Below are positions 18,276-29,489 of a DNA stretch of 64,000 nucleotides, one piece after another. Position 1 is the first letter of the stretch; the number at the start of each line of letters is the position of its first letter. Source of the stretch: Sparassis latifolia (taxonomy: Eukaryota > Basidiomycota > Agaricomycetes > Polyporales > Sparassidaceae); the NCBI GenBank assembly GCA_018466975.1, contig CM031559.1:1798001-1862000 (forward strand), read 5' to 3'. A program made the translations under genes and the position numbers. The notes below the pieces were generated by a model. It saw only the letters and a program-made list of their open reading frames with translations, had not been told where the DNA came from and searched no databases.

Positions 18276-20125
18276 TTAGTGTACCCCGGTTACGCTGTCA
18301 CTGGCATCATCACTATCGCTTTCAGTCTCTGATCCCTGATCCTCATGAATCGCTGCATCAAATTGCTCGCGACCAAGCACAGGAACAGTGGTCCTGCTGA
18401 GAGGTTCTGCACCGGAATGAAAGCTGCCAAATATTTCATCAGTAAGAGTGCAGAGCGTGAAGTTGCAAACATACCGGGCATTGGCATGCAGGCTCTTACA
18501 GAGCCGGCCAAGCAATTTATACCGAACAGTGTGCTTATCAAACCTTTCGAGACACTCTAGATGAGCGTTGAAGATGGCCTTGTAGCTGAGGGCAGTGAAC
18601 TGCACATCCTCCTTGATGCCCATGGCCCACTCGTCAATACAGCACTTGATCTGAATGATCAAGTGTCAGTATGCAGGAGTGACAGGGAACAGGTACAAGA
18701 ACTCACCGCTGTAAGCACCAGAGCAATAGTGATCTTAGGCATCGGATTGAACATCTCATGAAAGTGCACTCCCTCATCATGCTTGTTAGCAAACCACATA
18801 TCGCCGATAACCATCGGCAAGAGTTCAGTCTTGTATAGGCCAGTCTTCTTCTGCATGTCCTGACAGTAATGGTATCAGTACCTAGAATGCACAGAGACTT
18901 ACAGACGTACACATACTTGGTAAATGAACAGATATCGATCCTTGAGTTCCTCAGCACGCTGGTGATTGCGGGCAATAATCTTCTTGTTCTCGCCACTGCG
19001 GAAACCATAGAAGGGACCAACGAGAGCACGGACCTTCGTCTTTAACTCATTACGAAGGTGAGAGGTGCACTTTGTGATCTGTTGCACATGTCAGGTACTT
19101 GTATAGATGTAGAAGATGCATGCACCATCTTGAGAAGAGTCGGTGTGAGTATGACATTCAAACTAGTCTTCTCGCAGGCCTTCTTTCATGCACGTTGAGC
19201 CAGCTGTGTCTCAAGGGTGTTCGTGTCAGGGAAAGGGGCCTCAGTGGAGACGAGACAACGGTAGATGGAGATCGCGAGACCAAGAACTTCCTTTGTGATA
19301 TTATCAAAATCACGAGCACAAGGGCGCCGAGATCCATCGGGTTCCTTGGAGTACTTCGGGGTATGAGTAATCTCTGCATCACCATCATCACTGGGACGAC
19401 GACGATGCTTGCTACCAGAGGTGACGGTAACTTCATCAGGATCCATGATAACACGAACAACCTTGGCAGCACAAGAACGCTGAGCCGGAACAGCTCTCTG
19501 GTCACCGTCATTGTCATGTTCATTGTTGTTGTTATGGTCGTCACCATCGTGGTCGTCATTATCGTCAACCAGTGCGGGTATGGCTTCGTCATCCACATCT
19601 TGAGAAACAGTATAAGTATGAAATTAATCTAGACAGAACACGGCAAAGCTGCTTACCCGCAGCATTCTTTGTGCCTTTCTTTGGAGCGACTCGAAGGTGC
19701 ACAGCATCCAGGACACGGCTGGCACGATAGGCAAGAGATGGCTTGGAAGACAACTTCGTGGTGACAGTTCTTTCAGAGAACTGATGAATGTGAGTGGGCC
19801 ATGATCATGTAATCTCCATGATGAGACTTGCCATGTGTTCTTCCATGTCATCAATATTGCTGGCGTGAAGTTCCTCCTCATCCATGGCCATACCATCGGC
19901 CTCCTGCTGATGCAGGCGTGTCAGGCGGGCAAGGTTCTCAGCCTTCTTGGCTTTGTCAGCCTTGCGCTGAGCAGCCTCTTTTTCATTCATCACTTGAAGA
20001 GAAGTGTAAGGGACCAAAATGCACTCTGTATATAAACAAATAAACTGACCACACTCATTTTGCTTGGCTGTCGGGCGATGGGAACATCCAGCTGGCTGTC
20101 GAATGAAAGTAGCCTGAGATGACAT
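18276..20125 (-). CDS. DUF6532 domain protein, Plavaka-associated accessory gene
   Basis: Multi-exon minus-strand gene starting at ATG 20125 and ending at 18276. The N-terminal part is Lys/Glu-rich (EKEAAQRKADKAKKAENLAR) and probably a coiled coil, followed by an acidic and Asn/Asp-rich linker. The DUF6532 domain follows: RDFDNITKEVLGLAISIYRC, STEAPFPDTNTLETQLAQRAW, SHLRNELKTKVRALVGPFYG, then MWFANKHDEGVHFHEMFNP and CIDEWAMGIK. The C-terminus is acidic with Ser (ETESDSDDASDS). I see no obvious break, unlike the neighbouring transposase. DUF6532 proteins are abundant in Agaricomycetes; the function is unknown. Starts and frames inside the gene rest on splice signals and family recall, so individual exon edges are less certain than the domain call. 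Confidence 0.75.
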
Positions 20126-20451
20126 GTTTGAATGATGGAAAAATGAAGGGGCTTCAAGTGCCTTGGAGGGCACGGCGAGCAATCGTGTTGTTGAAAGGTG
20201 GAGGGGACGTATGAGACCCTTTATCTCCCAACCGGGTAGCCAAAGAATGCGTCAACAACACGTGAAGTTGAACTTTACTTTGTTGAACAGGAATCAACAA
20301 ATCAGTCAGGTGCTTAGGTTTAGCACGAATCGAGACTCACCTCGACCAAGACGGCATGCTCGATAGTAGGGTAGATGGTCATCCACGGGCTTCGGCATTG
20401 CCCCAGATACTTGACCATTGAACATTGACTGCCGTGACCTGGATCACAGAG
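20126..20451. promoter_or_regulatory. Shared divergent promoter region of the Plavaka element
   Basis: A 326-bp gap between the two divergent element genes. Both must be transcribed outward from here. No specific box can be assigned with confidence. Confidence 0.4.
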
Positions 20452-23400
20452 ATGTTAGCTGCACACCATTGTAATTTCTGTCTCAGAGAGCTGCCAACCT
20501 TGGGGAGTCTGAAAAAACACATCAATAACTGACCCGAATGTCGCCGCAAGTGGGAGCAATCCATCGCCAGGACACTGAATGTGGATGGAGACAGAATTGC
20601 TATGAATGTTGATGAACCTGCAGATCTGCACGCACCCGTCGAGTCTATTTCTGAGGGCCATACACCATTTGACACTTACCTGCCTCCCCCCGAGTACTCT
20701 CCTGTGCCGGACTCTCCTACACATAGTCTAGAAAGCAAGCATGCCTCAAAACGTGCACGTGTTGACGATGTTGAGGATGAAGACAACTTACCGGCAGGTC
20801 AATTTTGCGAGCATTTTAGTGATCCCGCAGCCACAGTCATTGGCACTGCGAAGACAGACTTCGAGCTCCACCGAGATGGTATGAATGCCACGGATTCGAT
20901 GCCATTCTCACCATTTGCTGATGAAGAGGAGTGGGAGTTATCTGAGTGGCTTATGAAAAACCTGGGTCAAAACTGTATTGATGAGTATCTCAGCTTACCT
21001 ATTGTGAGTCTTACATTTTCATTCGTGCAACTGAGCAGTGCTCAAAGGCCCCTTAGACTCGCAATCGCACACAGCCATCCTTCCATAATACACGTGCCTT
21101 CCTGCAGAAGATAGATGAGCTACCTACTGGGCCTGAATGGACATGCAAGAAGGTCTGTGTGACGGGGAATCTCACCGGAGAAGACGATCAACTGTTGACA
21201 GAGGAGCTGGAGTTGTGGACCAGGGATCCTCTTGAATGTGTGCGGGAGTTAATTGGGAACCCATTCTTCAAAGAATCTATGGCATATGCTCTGGAGCGAG
21301 CCTATGCAGATCATGCGGGATCGCACCACATTTACGATGAAATGTGGATGAGCGACTGGTGGTGGCAAACACAAGTGAGTCCGCTTCCTTTGCATCAGCT
21401 TTTCACGATGCTTATCATGTTTAGGAAAAGCTCCCCAATGACGCGGTCATTGCACCAGTCATTCTTGCATCGGACAAGACCAAGCTCTCACAGTTTCATG
21501 GAGACAAGTCGGTGTGGCCGGTGTACTTGACCATCAGCAATATCTCAAAAGAAACAAGATGCGCATCATCTTCTCGCGCAATGATACTCATCGGATACCT
21601 CCCAGTGACCAAACTCACCTGTTTCAGTGACAAGAGTCGATCTCTTGCTGGATACTGCCTCTTTCACCACTGCATGTCCCTCCTCCTCGCACCGCTCGTG
21701 GATGCTGCTACTAATGGCGTTGACATGGTGTGCGCGGACACATTTATCTGCCGCGTGTTCCCAATTGTGGCCTTGTATGTCGCAGATTATCCCGAGCAAT
21801 GCTTGGTTGCCTGTTGCAGTGAAAACAGCTGTCCATGGTGCACAGTTGATCCCAAGCGATGTGGAGAACTTCTTAACACACTTGAATGGTGCGACCCTGA
21901 AGAAACATATGAGACCCTCCAGAAGCAGAAGAATGGACTTCAACCTGCTGCTTTTGAGGAAGAAAACCTACGTGCCATGTACAAACCATTCTGGCATGAT
22001 CTACCACGCCGCAACATCTTCTCCTGCTTCACCCCAGACTTGCTGCACCAGCTGCATAAAGGTGTTTTCAAAGATCATCTCGTTAGCTGGTGTATGACCT
22101 TGGTCAGTGAAAAGGAGATGGACGCATGCTTCAAAGCATTAGCTGGCTATCCTGGACTCAGGCACTTTAAAAAAGGTGTCTCTATCGTCACGCAGTGGAC
22201 AGGTACTGAGCACAAAGAGATGCAGTGCATCTTTGTGACGCTTCTCGTGGGCGCTGTTCCTCCAAAGGTTCTCACAGTTGCGCGGGCGCTCTTAGACTTC
22301 ATCTACCTTGCACAGTTCTGCCTTCACACCTCCACGAGTCTCGCTCGCCTTGATACATGCCTCAAGCTATTTCATGAGCACAAAGATGTGCTCATCGACT
22401 TCAAGGTGCACACGCATTTCAACATCTCGAAGCTCCACTCTCTTCAACATTATGTAAATGCCATCCAACTGTATGGCATGGCTGATGGCTTCAATACTGA
22501 ACTACCCGAGCGACTGCACATTGACTATGCCAAGGAGGCCTATCGGGCAAGTAACAGGTGCGATTATGAGGAGCAAATGGCCCTATGGTTGCAGCGCCAG
22601 GAGGCTATCTTTTGATGAAGCTCATATCTTGCTTGGGTCTGCGATCCGGCCAACTTAAGACCTGCCTCATGCTGTGATAGAGTGGATGTGGATGAAGGGT
22701 ATGATTCAGATGCCGAGGATGATGACCTGATCGACAACGCAGATTGTTGTGACCCTGAGCCGGAATGGCAATCAACATACAGTCTGGCCAAGACCTGTCC
22801 CCACCCATGAACAAGCGTTGACTGCTTGGAGAATGCTCACGGTGCCACTGATTTCCTACATGCACTCACAACATTTCTGCAGAAGCACCTCCCTCGAAAC
22901 ACTGTTATGCCAGGTGCGCAGGATCGGTTTGATGTATACAATCAAGTTGTTGTCCACATGCCGCTGAATCTTCACGTGGGCAACAAACATAACTGTATGA
23001 GAATCCGAGCTGTTCCTGCCATACCTCCTCCATCAACTGGGCGCAAGCCCGGCTCTCCTGCACACTTTGACATGGCTCTGATATGTACTGATCACACCAC
23101 CATCGAGAAGCGTGGGTTCCGAGGTACGTTCTATGTGTGTGGCAGCATTTCTATTCATTGTTGATTCGGTATGTGCAGGTCTACGCATTGGCCAAGTTCG
23201 CGCAATTTTTCGCCTGCCACGCCAATTCGGCCATTATCCACAGCCTCTGGCATATGTTGAATGGTTCACCGAGTTCCGCCAATGCCCCGATCCAAATGTG
23301 AACATGTATCAAGTTACACGTTCTACTTGGCAACACCAGCGCCATGTGGACATTGTCCATGTTGACGACCTTGTGCGACCCTGCCACCTTATTCCAAAAT

Positions 23401-23540
23401 GTGGTGCCAGTATCAATCCTCTTTGGATGACTGACAATGTGTATGAGTCAGCAACCACCTTCTATCTTAACTCTTTCATTGATATGCACATGTTTTGTAG
23501 AAGCTTGCACAGGAGGGCACCAGAAATTTCGCACACATAG
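20452..23540 (+). pseudogene. Plavaka transposase, nonsense-interrupted
   Basis: From ATG 20452 one frame runs through three introns (21004-21107, 21375-21424, 23124-23178) to TAG at 23540. It starts with a C2H2-like finger (CNFCLRELPTLGSLKKH) cut by TGA at 20530-20532, after which PECRRKWEQS continues in frame. The core has VIAPVILASDKTKLSQF, VWPVYLTISNIS, YVADYPEQCLVAC and a Cys-rich CPWC segment, all characteristic of Plavaka. TGA TGA at 22613-22618 is followed in frame by SSYLAWVCDPANLRP, and TGA at 22808-22810 by the conserved tail GATDFLHALTTFLQKHLPRN, QVRAIFRLPRQFGHYP and YVEWFTEFRQ. So four in-frame stops, all TGA, interrupt an otherwise unshifted frame. A shortened product from Met 20602 to 22615 is possible but would lack the finger and the tail. 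Confidence 0.8.
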
Positions 23541-24393
23541 GGTACAGTACAGTCGTAGTCTATAGAATCTGCACCTTCAATACATGTAAACCGTAGTCCT
23601 ACAGAATGTGTCGCTGTGACTACCTAAGCTATGTGGTATCCTCGGAGCTAGACACGAGGCTATGATGATGCCATTGTGATATCAATCAGTACCGGGCATG
23701 GCGGAGAGCTACCGCCACTGAGGTTTTTCCTGGTGGGGGAAGTACCTATCAGAAACGTTGGTTTTCCCTATAATACCATCACCATTGTCATTCAATGTGT
23801 TCATTGAGTTTGAACACTGTGTACAGCACTGATTGCTGTGGCGGTGTTTTTCTGAGTCAATGTATACGAGTCCTAGCAGCATGACGAGTGAATTTGAATG
23901 GAGCCAGAGTTCCAATGTGTCCAGAAAAATATAAATTATTCTCTGAATGAAAATAACATCTGCCTGAGTCTGAGTTTGCAGCTGGGCAGTTTCGAGTCTG
24001 CTCGAATGTGAAGCATTGAAGGTACAGTGGAAGATTGGAAGTGGCCATGAAGTTTTTGGCGCACACTGCGAACTACTAGTACGGCGTGCCACGCGGATCA
24101 ACTTGAACAGTGCCTACACTTATCTCTAATGCTTGCTTCTACCAGCCCTAATGAGAAAATGAGGATCGGTCAGTCCTTATTATATATACAAATATACCTA
24201 TAGCAAACTAGATAGATTCTAAGTCAAGATGCCACCTATAACTCGAACACAATGACTGCACTACTTATGACTCGGAGTCTACCACTAGCAAGTTCTAGCC
24301 CTCATTGCCATTGATTTCAATGACGAGTTCAGGGTTCTGTTACGACCGTGATGTATTCATACTACAATATAATAATCGAGGATTAGGTAGGGT

Positions 24394-24531
24394 GAAGGAA
24401 TATTGAGAATGGAGGCGAAGGAATATTGAGAATGGAGGCGAAGGAATATTGAGAATGGAGGCGAAGGAATATTGAGAATGGAGGCGAAGGAATATTGAGA
24501 ATGGAGGCGAAGGAATAGTGAGAATGGAGCC
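24394..24531. repeat. 23-bp minisatellite, six copies
   Basis: Unit GAAGGAATATTGAGAATGG-AGGC, six head-to-tail copies with no spacers. The first five are identical; the sixth differs by ATAGTG for ATATTG and GAGCC at its end. Confidence 0.95.
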
Positions 24532-24662
24532 AGTGAAAGTTCAGGCTATGATTTCAAGCTGCTGCGCACACTGACCAGTTGAGCCGACAGGACCCTGTAT
24601 TCATGAATCGGTGCATCTAAACTTTGGAGAGCAGACATCAGCAAGTCGTAGATGACATAGGA

Positions 24663-24700
24663 ACAAGAACATGTCATGCTCACAAGAACATGTCATGCTC
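24663..24700. repeat. 19-bp direct tandem duplication
   Basis: ACAAGAACATGTCATGCTC occurs twice in a row, followed by a partial third start (ACAAGA). Confidence 0.9.
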
Positions 24701-25130
24701 ACAAGACAAAATAACATTATGGCATTGAGAGCATCATGCACTGGTCATCTTGTGCTGTCTGAGTTGCTGAGATTGAGATCTAGACAGGGAGATGTGAGAA
24801 ATGTATTTTTCTCGATGCACAGTGTCAGTGCAAAAGATAAAAAATGATCAGTCCTTACTACGGGGCTAGGGGGTCCGGAATCTGCCTCAATGTCGATGCT
24901 AGTATGAATCTGAACTTCTAGACACTACACCACTGACAAGTTAATTGTCACTGTCTGATGTCCATTCAAATAACTGACCCTGCCATCTTTTAAGTCCCTG
25001 GGGTTACTCTGCAACACTCTGCGGCAAATGTTTGTATGAGAGAGAGTCATAGGCCTGGGACATAAAGGTGTAGAGGAGACAATGGCCGCAGTGCTATTCA
25101 TATGCAGAAATCGCCTTGCATTCAAAGTGG

Positions 25131-25135
25131 CCAAG
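25131..25135. other. Target-site duplication CCAAG (left copy)
   Basis: CCAAG abuts the left LTR and is repeated exactly at 32578-32582 after the right LTR, as expected for Ty3-type integration. Confidence 0.95.
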
Positions 25136-25546
25136 TGTTACAATAATACATTGAGTACCTATCTTTTTCTTTCGATTATGTTGTACGATTACGCGTTGAC
25201 CCGAAACTTTGAGTCTCGATGTCTCTCGACTCGATCTGGACTCTCTCTAGACCATAACACCATAGTCTAGAGCCTGTACTGACTCATCCCTCACTGCGAG
25301 GGTACTCACTGACTCAGCCATTACTGGCATGTATTACTCAGCATGTACTATTAGTATATAAGGCTGAGATCATCGACTGGAACCCCAGTCTCGATCTGGT
25401 TACTTTACCTCTCAATACACGGGATTATCACTTAGTCCTTGTGTGATCTTCTTGACTCTTGATTCTTGACTCGCATTTACTTAGTCGTCGAATGACTTAG
25501 TACTTACTCGACGAACCTCGGACAAGTGGTACGCCCCAGCGTAACA
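25136..25546 (+). repeat. Left LTR (411 bp)
   Basis: TGTTAC...GTAACA ends form a 6-bp inverted repeat. Same length as the right LTR, with 11 differences, all transitions. It contains a TATA box and the predicted transcript start. Confidence 0.97.
25355..25361 (+). promoter_or_regulatory. TATA box of the retroelement LTR promoter
   Basis: TATATAAG lies 32 bp upstream of the 11-mer at 25387 that matches the primer-binding site, an appropriate distance for a transcript starting at that 11-mer. The same box is kept in the right LTR. Confidence 0.7.
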
Positions 25547-25548
25547 TA

Positions 25549-25559
25549 AGATCGAGACT
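25549..25559 (+). other. Primer-binding site, self-priming type
   Basis: AGATCGAGACT, two bases after the left LTR, is the exact reverse complement of AGTCTCGATCT at 25387-25397 in the LTR. I saw no tRNA 3' end complement such as TGG at this place. A two-base gap between LTR and primer site fits loss of two terminal bases at integration. Confidence 0.75.
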
Positions 25560-26184
25560 ATCCGATACCGCTCAACCTTTTCAGGTTTAGAGCAGAACTA
25601 CATTTACAGAGACCCGACGAACCTTAGCCGATAAACACCTAGCAGGGCGAGTTACCCGGGGTGCAGAAAGGTTAGGAAAACATTGACACACTGGATTTTT
25701 GGAGACTAGAAGAATTTTCCTGCCCAAGACCTTCATCGATAAGGTGGGACGAAAACCTAGGACACCCAATCCACTGAGGCTCATCATCGAGAGAATTCAG
25801 AGCCCTCCCAACTATCAGAGAAGGGAGACCAGGCTGGAGACTTGCATCAGACGAAGCAGCCCACCGAAGAATTCTTGAGGAATTCACCAGAGACTATCCG
25901 AACGAAGCAGAACGCTTCGCGATATATACTGCAGCAAGGCAAAATGTTAACCGACTAATCAACCCAGCAGAAATACTACGAGGAGTTGACGAAATAACCC
26001 GGGACATCCATTAGCAGAAGCAGCAGCAGCAGTAAAAGCAGCAGCAGCAGCAGCAGAAGCAGAATCAGAAGAAGAATCAGAAGCAGAGGCAACAGCCCCA
26101 GCACCGATCCCCGCACAGCTTATACCTGCAGCAGCCTTTTCTGCGATCCCAGTTCACAGACACATCATTTCGAACCCAACTCCC

Positions 26185-27186
26185 ATGATGACACAGAAGC
26201 CAACTGAGCTCAAACTCTCCCAACCCGAACCCTTCTCAAGAGATATGAGCAAAACAAAGATATTCCTGCAAAGGGTTCAGATGTATGTCGACATCAATGA
26301 CGAAATTTACAATAGCAACAAGAAGAAGATTGCATTTGCGATGTCCTTCATGAGAGGAGGAATGGCCGAAGCATGGGCTGAGATGTGGTACGATGACCAC
26401 ACCGACGACCTAGGAAAGCTGAAGGACTATGGAACCTTCGACGCATGGGTCATCGACTTCAACAAGGCATTCCAAGAGACCGATCCCATGAGATCGGCGA
26501 TGAAGGACCTTGAATCCCTTCGTCAGACGGGAGAAGTACAGGATTACGTTAACTCGTTCCTGGTACTTATAAAAAAGGCCAAAATCACGGAATACCCAGC
26601 ACGCCTCCATTACTTCAAGATTGGATTATTCCGTCGACTTCTCGAGCGAATCATGAATGTCAACCCACTCCCCACCGATATGGAAGGGTGGTACAAGAAG
26701 GCGGTTGAAATTGACAACCAAACCAAGTCAATGCAGATGTACACGAAATTCCAGAACAGTTGCCCCAGCGGACAACAGCAGAAGCAAGGGCAACAACAGA
26801 GGAAGGGACCCGTCTATACACGAGACCCTAATGCCATGGATGTTGACCGCATGTCGCAGGAAGAATGCGACAGGCACATCAAAGGAGGACTCTGCTTTGA
26901 ATGCCATCAACAAGGACATCGCTCGCGCGATTGTCCTAAGAAGAAGCCGAAGAACCCCGGAAACACTTCCAGAACGCACAAAGAGATACAAGTCGAGGAA
27001 TCCAAAGGGGAACCCTCAACCTCGAAGATAGAAGATGTTGAAGAAGACACCGCATCAGTCAAAAAAACGACCATTTCCGACAGTGATGTCTCTGAATTAC
27101 TCCAGGAGTTACGAAAAATGCAGAAGGAACGTAACGACTGGATCAGGAAATTAGAAGGATCGGATTTTGGATCTGATGGGCTGTAA
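26185..27186 (+). CDS. Gag polyprotein of the Ty3 element
   Basis: An uninterrupted 333-codon frame from ATG 26185 to TAA 27186. The capsid-like region includes FLQRVQMYVDIND and EAWAEMWYDDH. A zinc knuckle CFECHQQGHRSRDC (C-x2-C-x4-H-x4-C) lies near residue 240, followed by a basic stretch and an acidic, probably coiled C-terminus. The same frame is open upstream through an Ala-rich run coded by GCA repeats (26011-26090) to a TGA at 25987. A neighbouring frame upstream carries protein-like sequence (RPGWRLASDEAAHRR, YPNEAERFAIYTAARQN), so the natural Gag was probably longer and lost by a one-base shift near 26010. Confidence 0.88.
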   Translation: MMTQKPTELKLSQPEPFSRDMSKTKIFLQRVQMYVDINDEIYNSNKKKIAFAMSFMRGGMAEAWAEMWYDDHTDDLGKLKDYGTFDAWVIDFNKAFQETDPMRSAMKDLESLRQTGEVQDYVNSFLVLIKKAKITEYPARLHYFKIGLFRRLLERIMNVNPLPTDMEGWYKKAVEIDNQTKSMQMYTKFQNSCPSGQQQKQGQQQRKGPVYTRDPNAMDVDRMSQEECDRHIKGGLCFECHQQGHRSRDCPKKKPKNPGNTSRTHKEIQVEESKGEPSTSKIEDVEEDTASVKKTTISDSDVSELLQELRKMQKERNDWIRKLEGSDFGSDGL

Positions 27187-29489
27187 CAGCGTCAGTACCG
27201 TCATTACCGACTTGCCACCCCAATGTAATTGTATGCGAATTCCTGGGAAAATTGATACATGTTCCTATTACTTTGGGTGTGCCGAGTCAAAGTGCTGATA
27301 TCTCCACTCTATTGGACTCGGGAGCTGGAGGAATGTTTATGGACAAAGCATTCATTGAACGAATGAAGTACCACCAGGAGAGACTCCCAAAACTGATTAG
27401 GATTCTCAATGCTGACGGTACTCCAAACAAGTTAGGATATGCAACACACTGTGTATGGAAACGTACAAAGGCTGGAAGAAAACAAAAGGTATTCCAGTAC
27501 TACGTTACCAACCTAGGAAAGGATGAGGTTATCCTCGGATTACCATGGCTTTAGGCAATGAACCCTCGGATTAACTGGGAAACTGGCGAACTAGATTACG
27601 ATTGGAGAAAACCCACTGTCGAAACAGTCCGAGATGACAAACCAAAGGTCAAAAAGGCGGCAAATGCCCCCTATATCGGACCGATTGATGATAATGGACG
27701 ATCCTGGGAAAATAACGATCCAGAACATTCGGAAAATCAAGTTAAACCAGGAGACCCAGAACTAGGAATTCATGATTACAGGATCAAACTGGAGGACAGC
27801 GAATTGCTTATCTCATATATCCAAGGCGAACCGGTGCTGGCAATCTTTGACCCGCAAGGTGATACAGCAACTCCTGAATGCCCAACTCGAGGCGGTGACA
27901 AACCCACCTCAGGACCCTGTATAGGTCGGATAACGAGGGATACACGATTTGGGCGATTTAGTATCGCACAAAACACTTGGCTATGTAACACCGGCATGGA
28001 TACGCTGCTCTACAAGGCTAGTGGAAAATGGCAAGAATTGGTACAAGAAGCAATCCAAAAGGCAGGAGGAGCAAAGAAGAAGCTCGAAGAGCTCATCCTC
28101 TCCTACCTGATGGGGTACAAAGATGTCTTCGAAAAGAAAGCGGCAGAATGGTTCCCGAGCTCACGGGCATGGGACCATGCTATCGATTTAAAACCAGAAT
28201 TCGTACCAAAAGACTGCAAGATTTACCCCCTATCCCCTAAAGAGCAGATGGCACTTGATGAATTCCTAGATGAGAATACACGAAAAGGATATATTTGACC
28301 ATCGATATCGCCAATGGCATCCCCTTTCTTCTTCGTGGGAAAAAAGGATGGGAGCCTTAGGCCTTGCCAAGATTATCGATACTTGAATGAAGGAACGGTC
28401 AAGAACGCCTACCTACTCCCTCTGATCACAGAACTCCTCGACAAACTCAAGGGAGCACACTATTTTACAAAAATGGACCTTCGATCCGGGTATAACAATG
28501 TACGGATCAAAGATGGTGATCAGTGGAAAGCAGCATTCAAGACAAATCGAGGACTATACGAACCAATGGTGATGTTTTTCAGACTTTGCAACTCCCCGGC
28601 GACGTTTCAGAAGATGATGAACGAAATCTTTAAGGACCTGATCGATGAAGGATGGATGATCATCTACATGGACGACATCCTCATCTTCTCGAATAACATG
28701 GAAGAACATCAACAGCGTACACTTCGAGTCCTAGAACGACTCAAGCAAAATGATCTGTTCATCAAACCGGAAAAATGCACATTCGACTCCCAAGAAGTGG
28801 AATACCTTGGGATGATCATACGTCCGGACCATATTGGAATGGACCCGATCAAGTTGAAAGGAATCCAGGACTGGTCAGAACCAACAATGGTGAAGGCCGT
28901 CCGTGCATTCATTGGTTTTGCGAACTTCTACAGGAAGTTTATCGATCATTATTCCGAGATAGTACGACCGCTCACTGATCTCACGATGACGACAAAGAAA
29001 CCGATATGGGAATGGACCCCCAACTGCCAACAAGCGTTCAATATGCTCAAAGCAAAGTTTGTCTCGGCCCCCGTGCTCCTCATGCCAGACAAGACGAAAC
29101 CTTTTATCATCGAGTCCGATGCCTCGCTTGTGGCTACAGGAGCGGTGTTAAGACAAACTGATGTCAATGAAGACCTCCACCCATGTGGCTATTTGTCAAA
29201 ATCATTTAACCCAGCCGAACGGAACTACGAGATCTATGACAGAGAACTATTAGGAATCGTTCGTGCCCTTGAAGAATGGCGCCATTACCTCGATGGCTCT
29301 CCTCATCCGATAGTAATACACAGCGATCACAAAAACCTGACCTACTACTGGACAGCCCAGAAGCTGAACAGACGCCAAGCACGATGGAGTCTTTTCTTAT
29401 CCCAATTTGAACTCCAGTTGGTGCACGTCCCAGGAACGCAAATGATACAGTCGGACACCCTATCTCAGTTGCTTGGAAAGGGTGACTGA
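27177..29489 (+). pseudogene. Pol: protease, reverse transcriptase and RNase H of the Ty3 element
   Basis: This frame is -1 relative to Gag. Protease has LLDSGAGG, the Asp-Ser-Gly active site, and ends with VILGLPWL before TAG at 27552-27554. The RT region starts after WDHAIDL and KIYPLSPKEQ, with a TGA at 28296-28298 just before [15 protein letters not shown] motifs are [24 protein letters not shown] and the catalytic YMDDIL. RNase H follows with [32 protein letters not shown] and [14 protein letters not shown] at 29487-29489 closes the block where family members read on. Stops are single-base changes within an otherwise intact frame, two of them consistent with CGA to TGA. Confidence 0.88.

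Larger units (their letters stand above)
18276..23540. mobile_element. Plavaka-type (CACTA superfamily) DNA transposon, minimal extent
   Basis: The unit contains a Plavaka transposase reading right and a DUF6532 gene reading left, back to back. The limits given are only the outer coding ends. I could not find convincing terminal inverted repeats or a target duplication by eye; short GTAGTC/GACTAC motifs recur on both flanks (about 18070-18240 and 23550-23620) and could be subterminal repeats. Confidence 0.6.
23541..24924. other. Right flank of Plavaka element, AT-rich non-coding
   Basis: Nearly 1.4 kb with no recognisable gene, up to the stop of the DUF6534 gene at 24925. It contains a 23-bp minisatellite (24394-24531) and a 19-bp tandem duplication (24663-24700). 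GATC(GG)TCAGTCCTTA-like motifs at about 24162 and 24846 are similar to each other and could be remnants of element ends. Confidence 0.45.

Noticed and set aside
20530..22810. TGA as selenocysteine in the Plavaka transposase
   Set aside because: Basidiomycetes are not known to use selenocysteine, the family has no Cys expected at these places, and no SECIS-like structure was noted. Nonsense decay is simpler.
24394..24531. Regular 23-bp repeats considered as a CRISPR array
   Set aside because: The copies are contiguous with no spacers, and the DNA is eukaryotic.
25547..25565. tRNA-primed primer-binding site
   Set aside because: No TGG or other tRNA 3'-end complement adjoins the LTR, whereas an exact 11-bp self-match exists.
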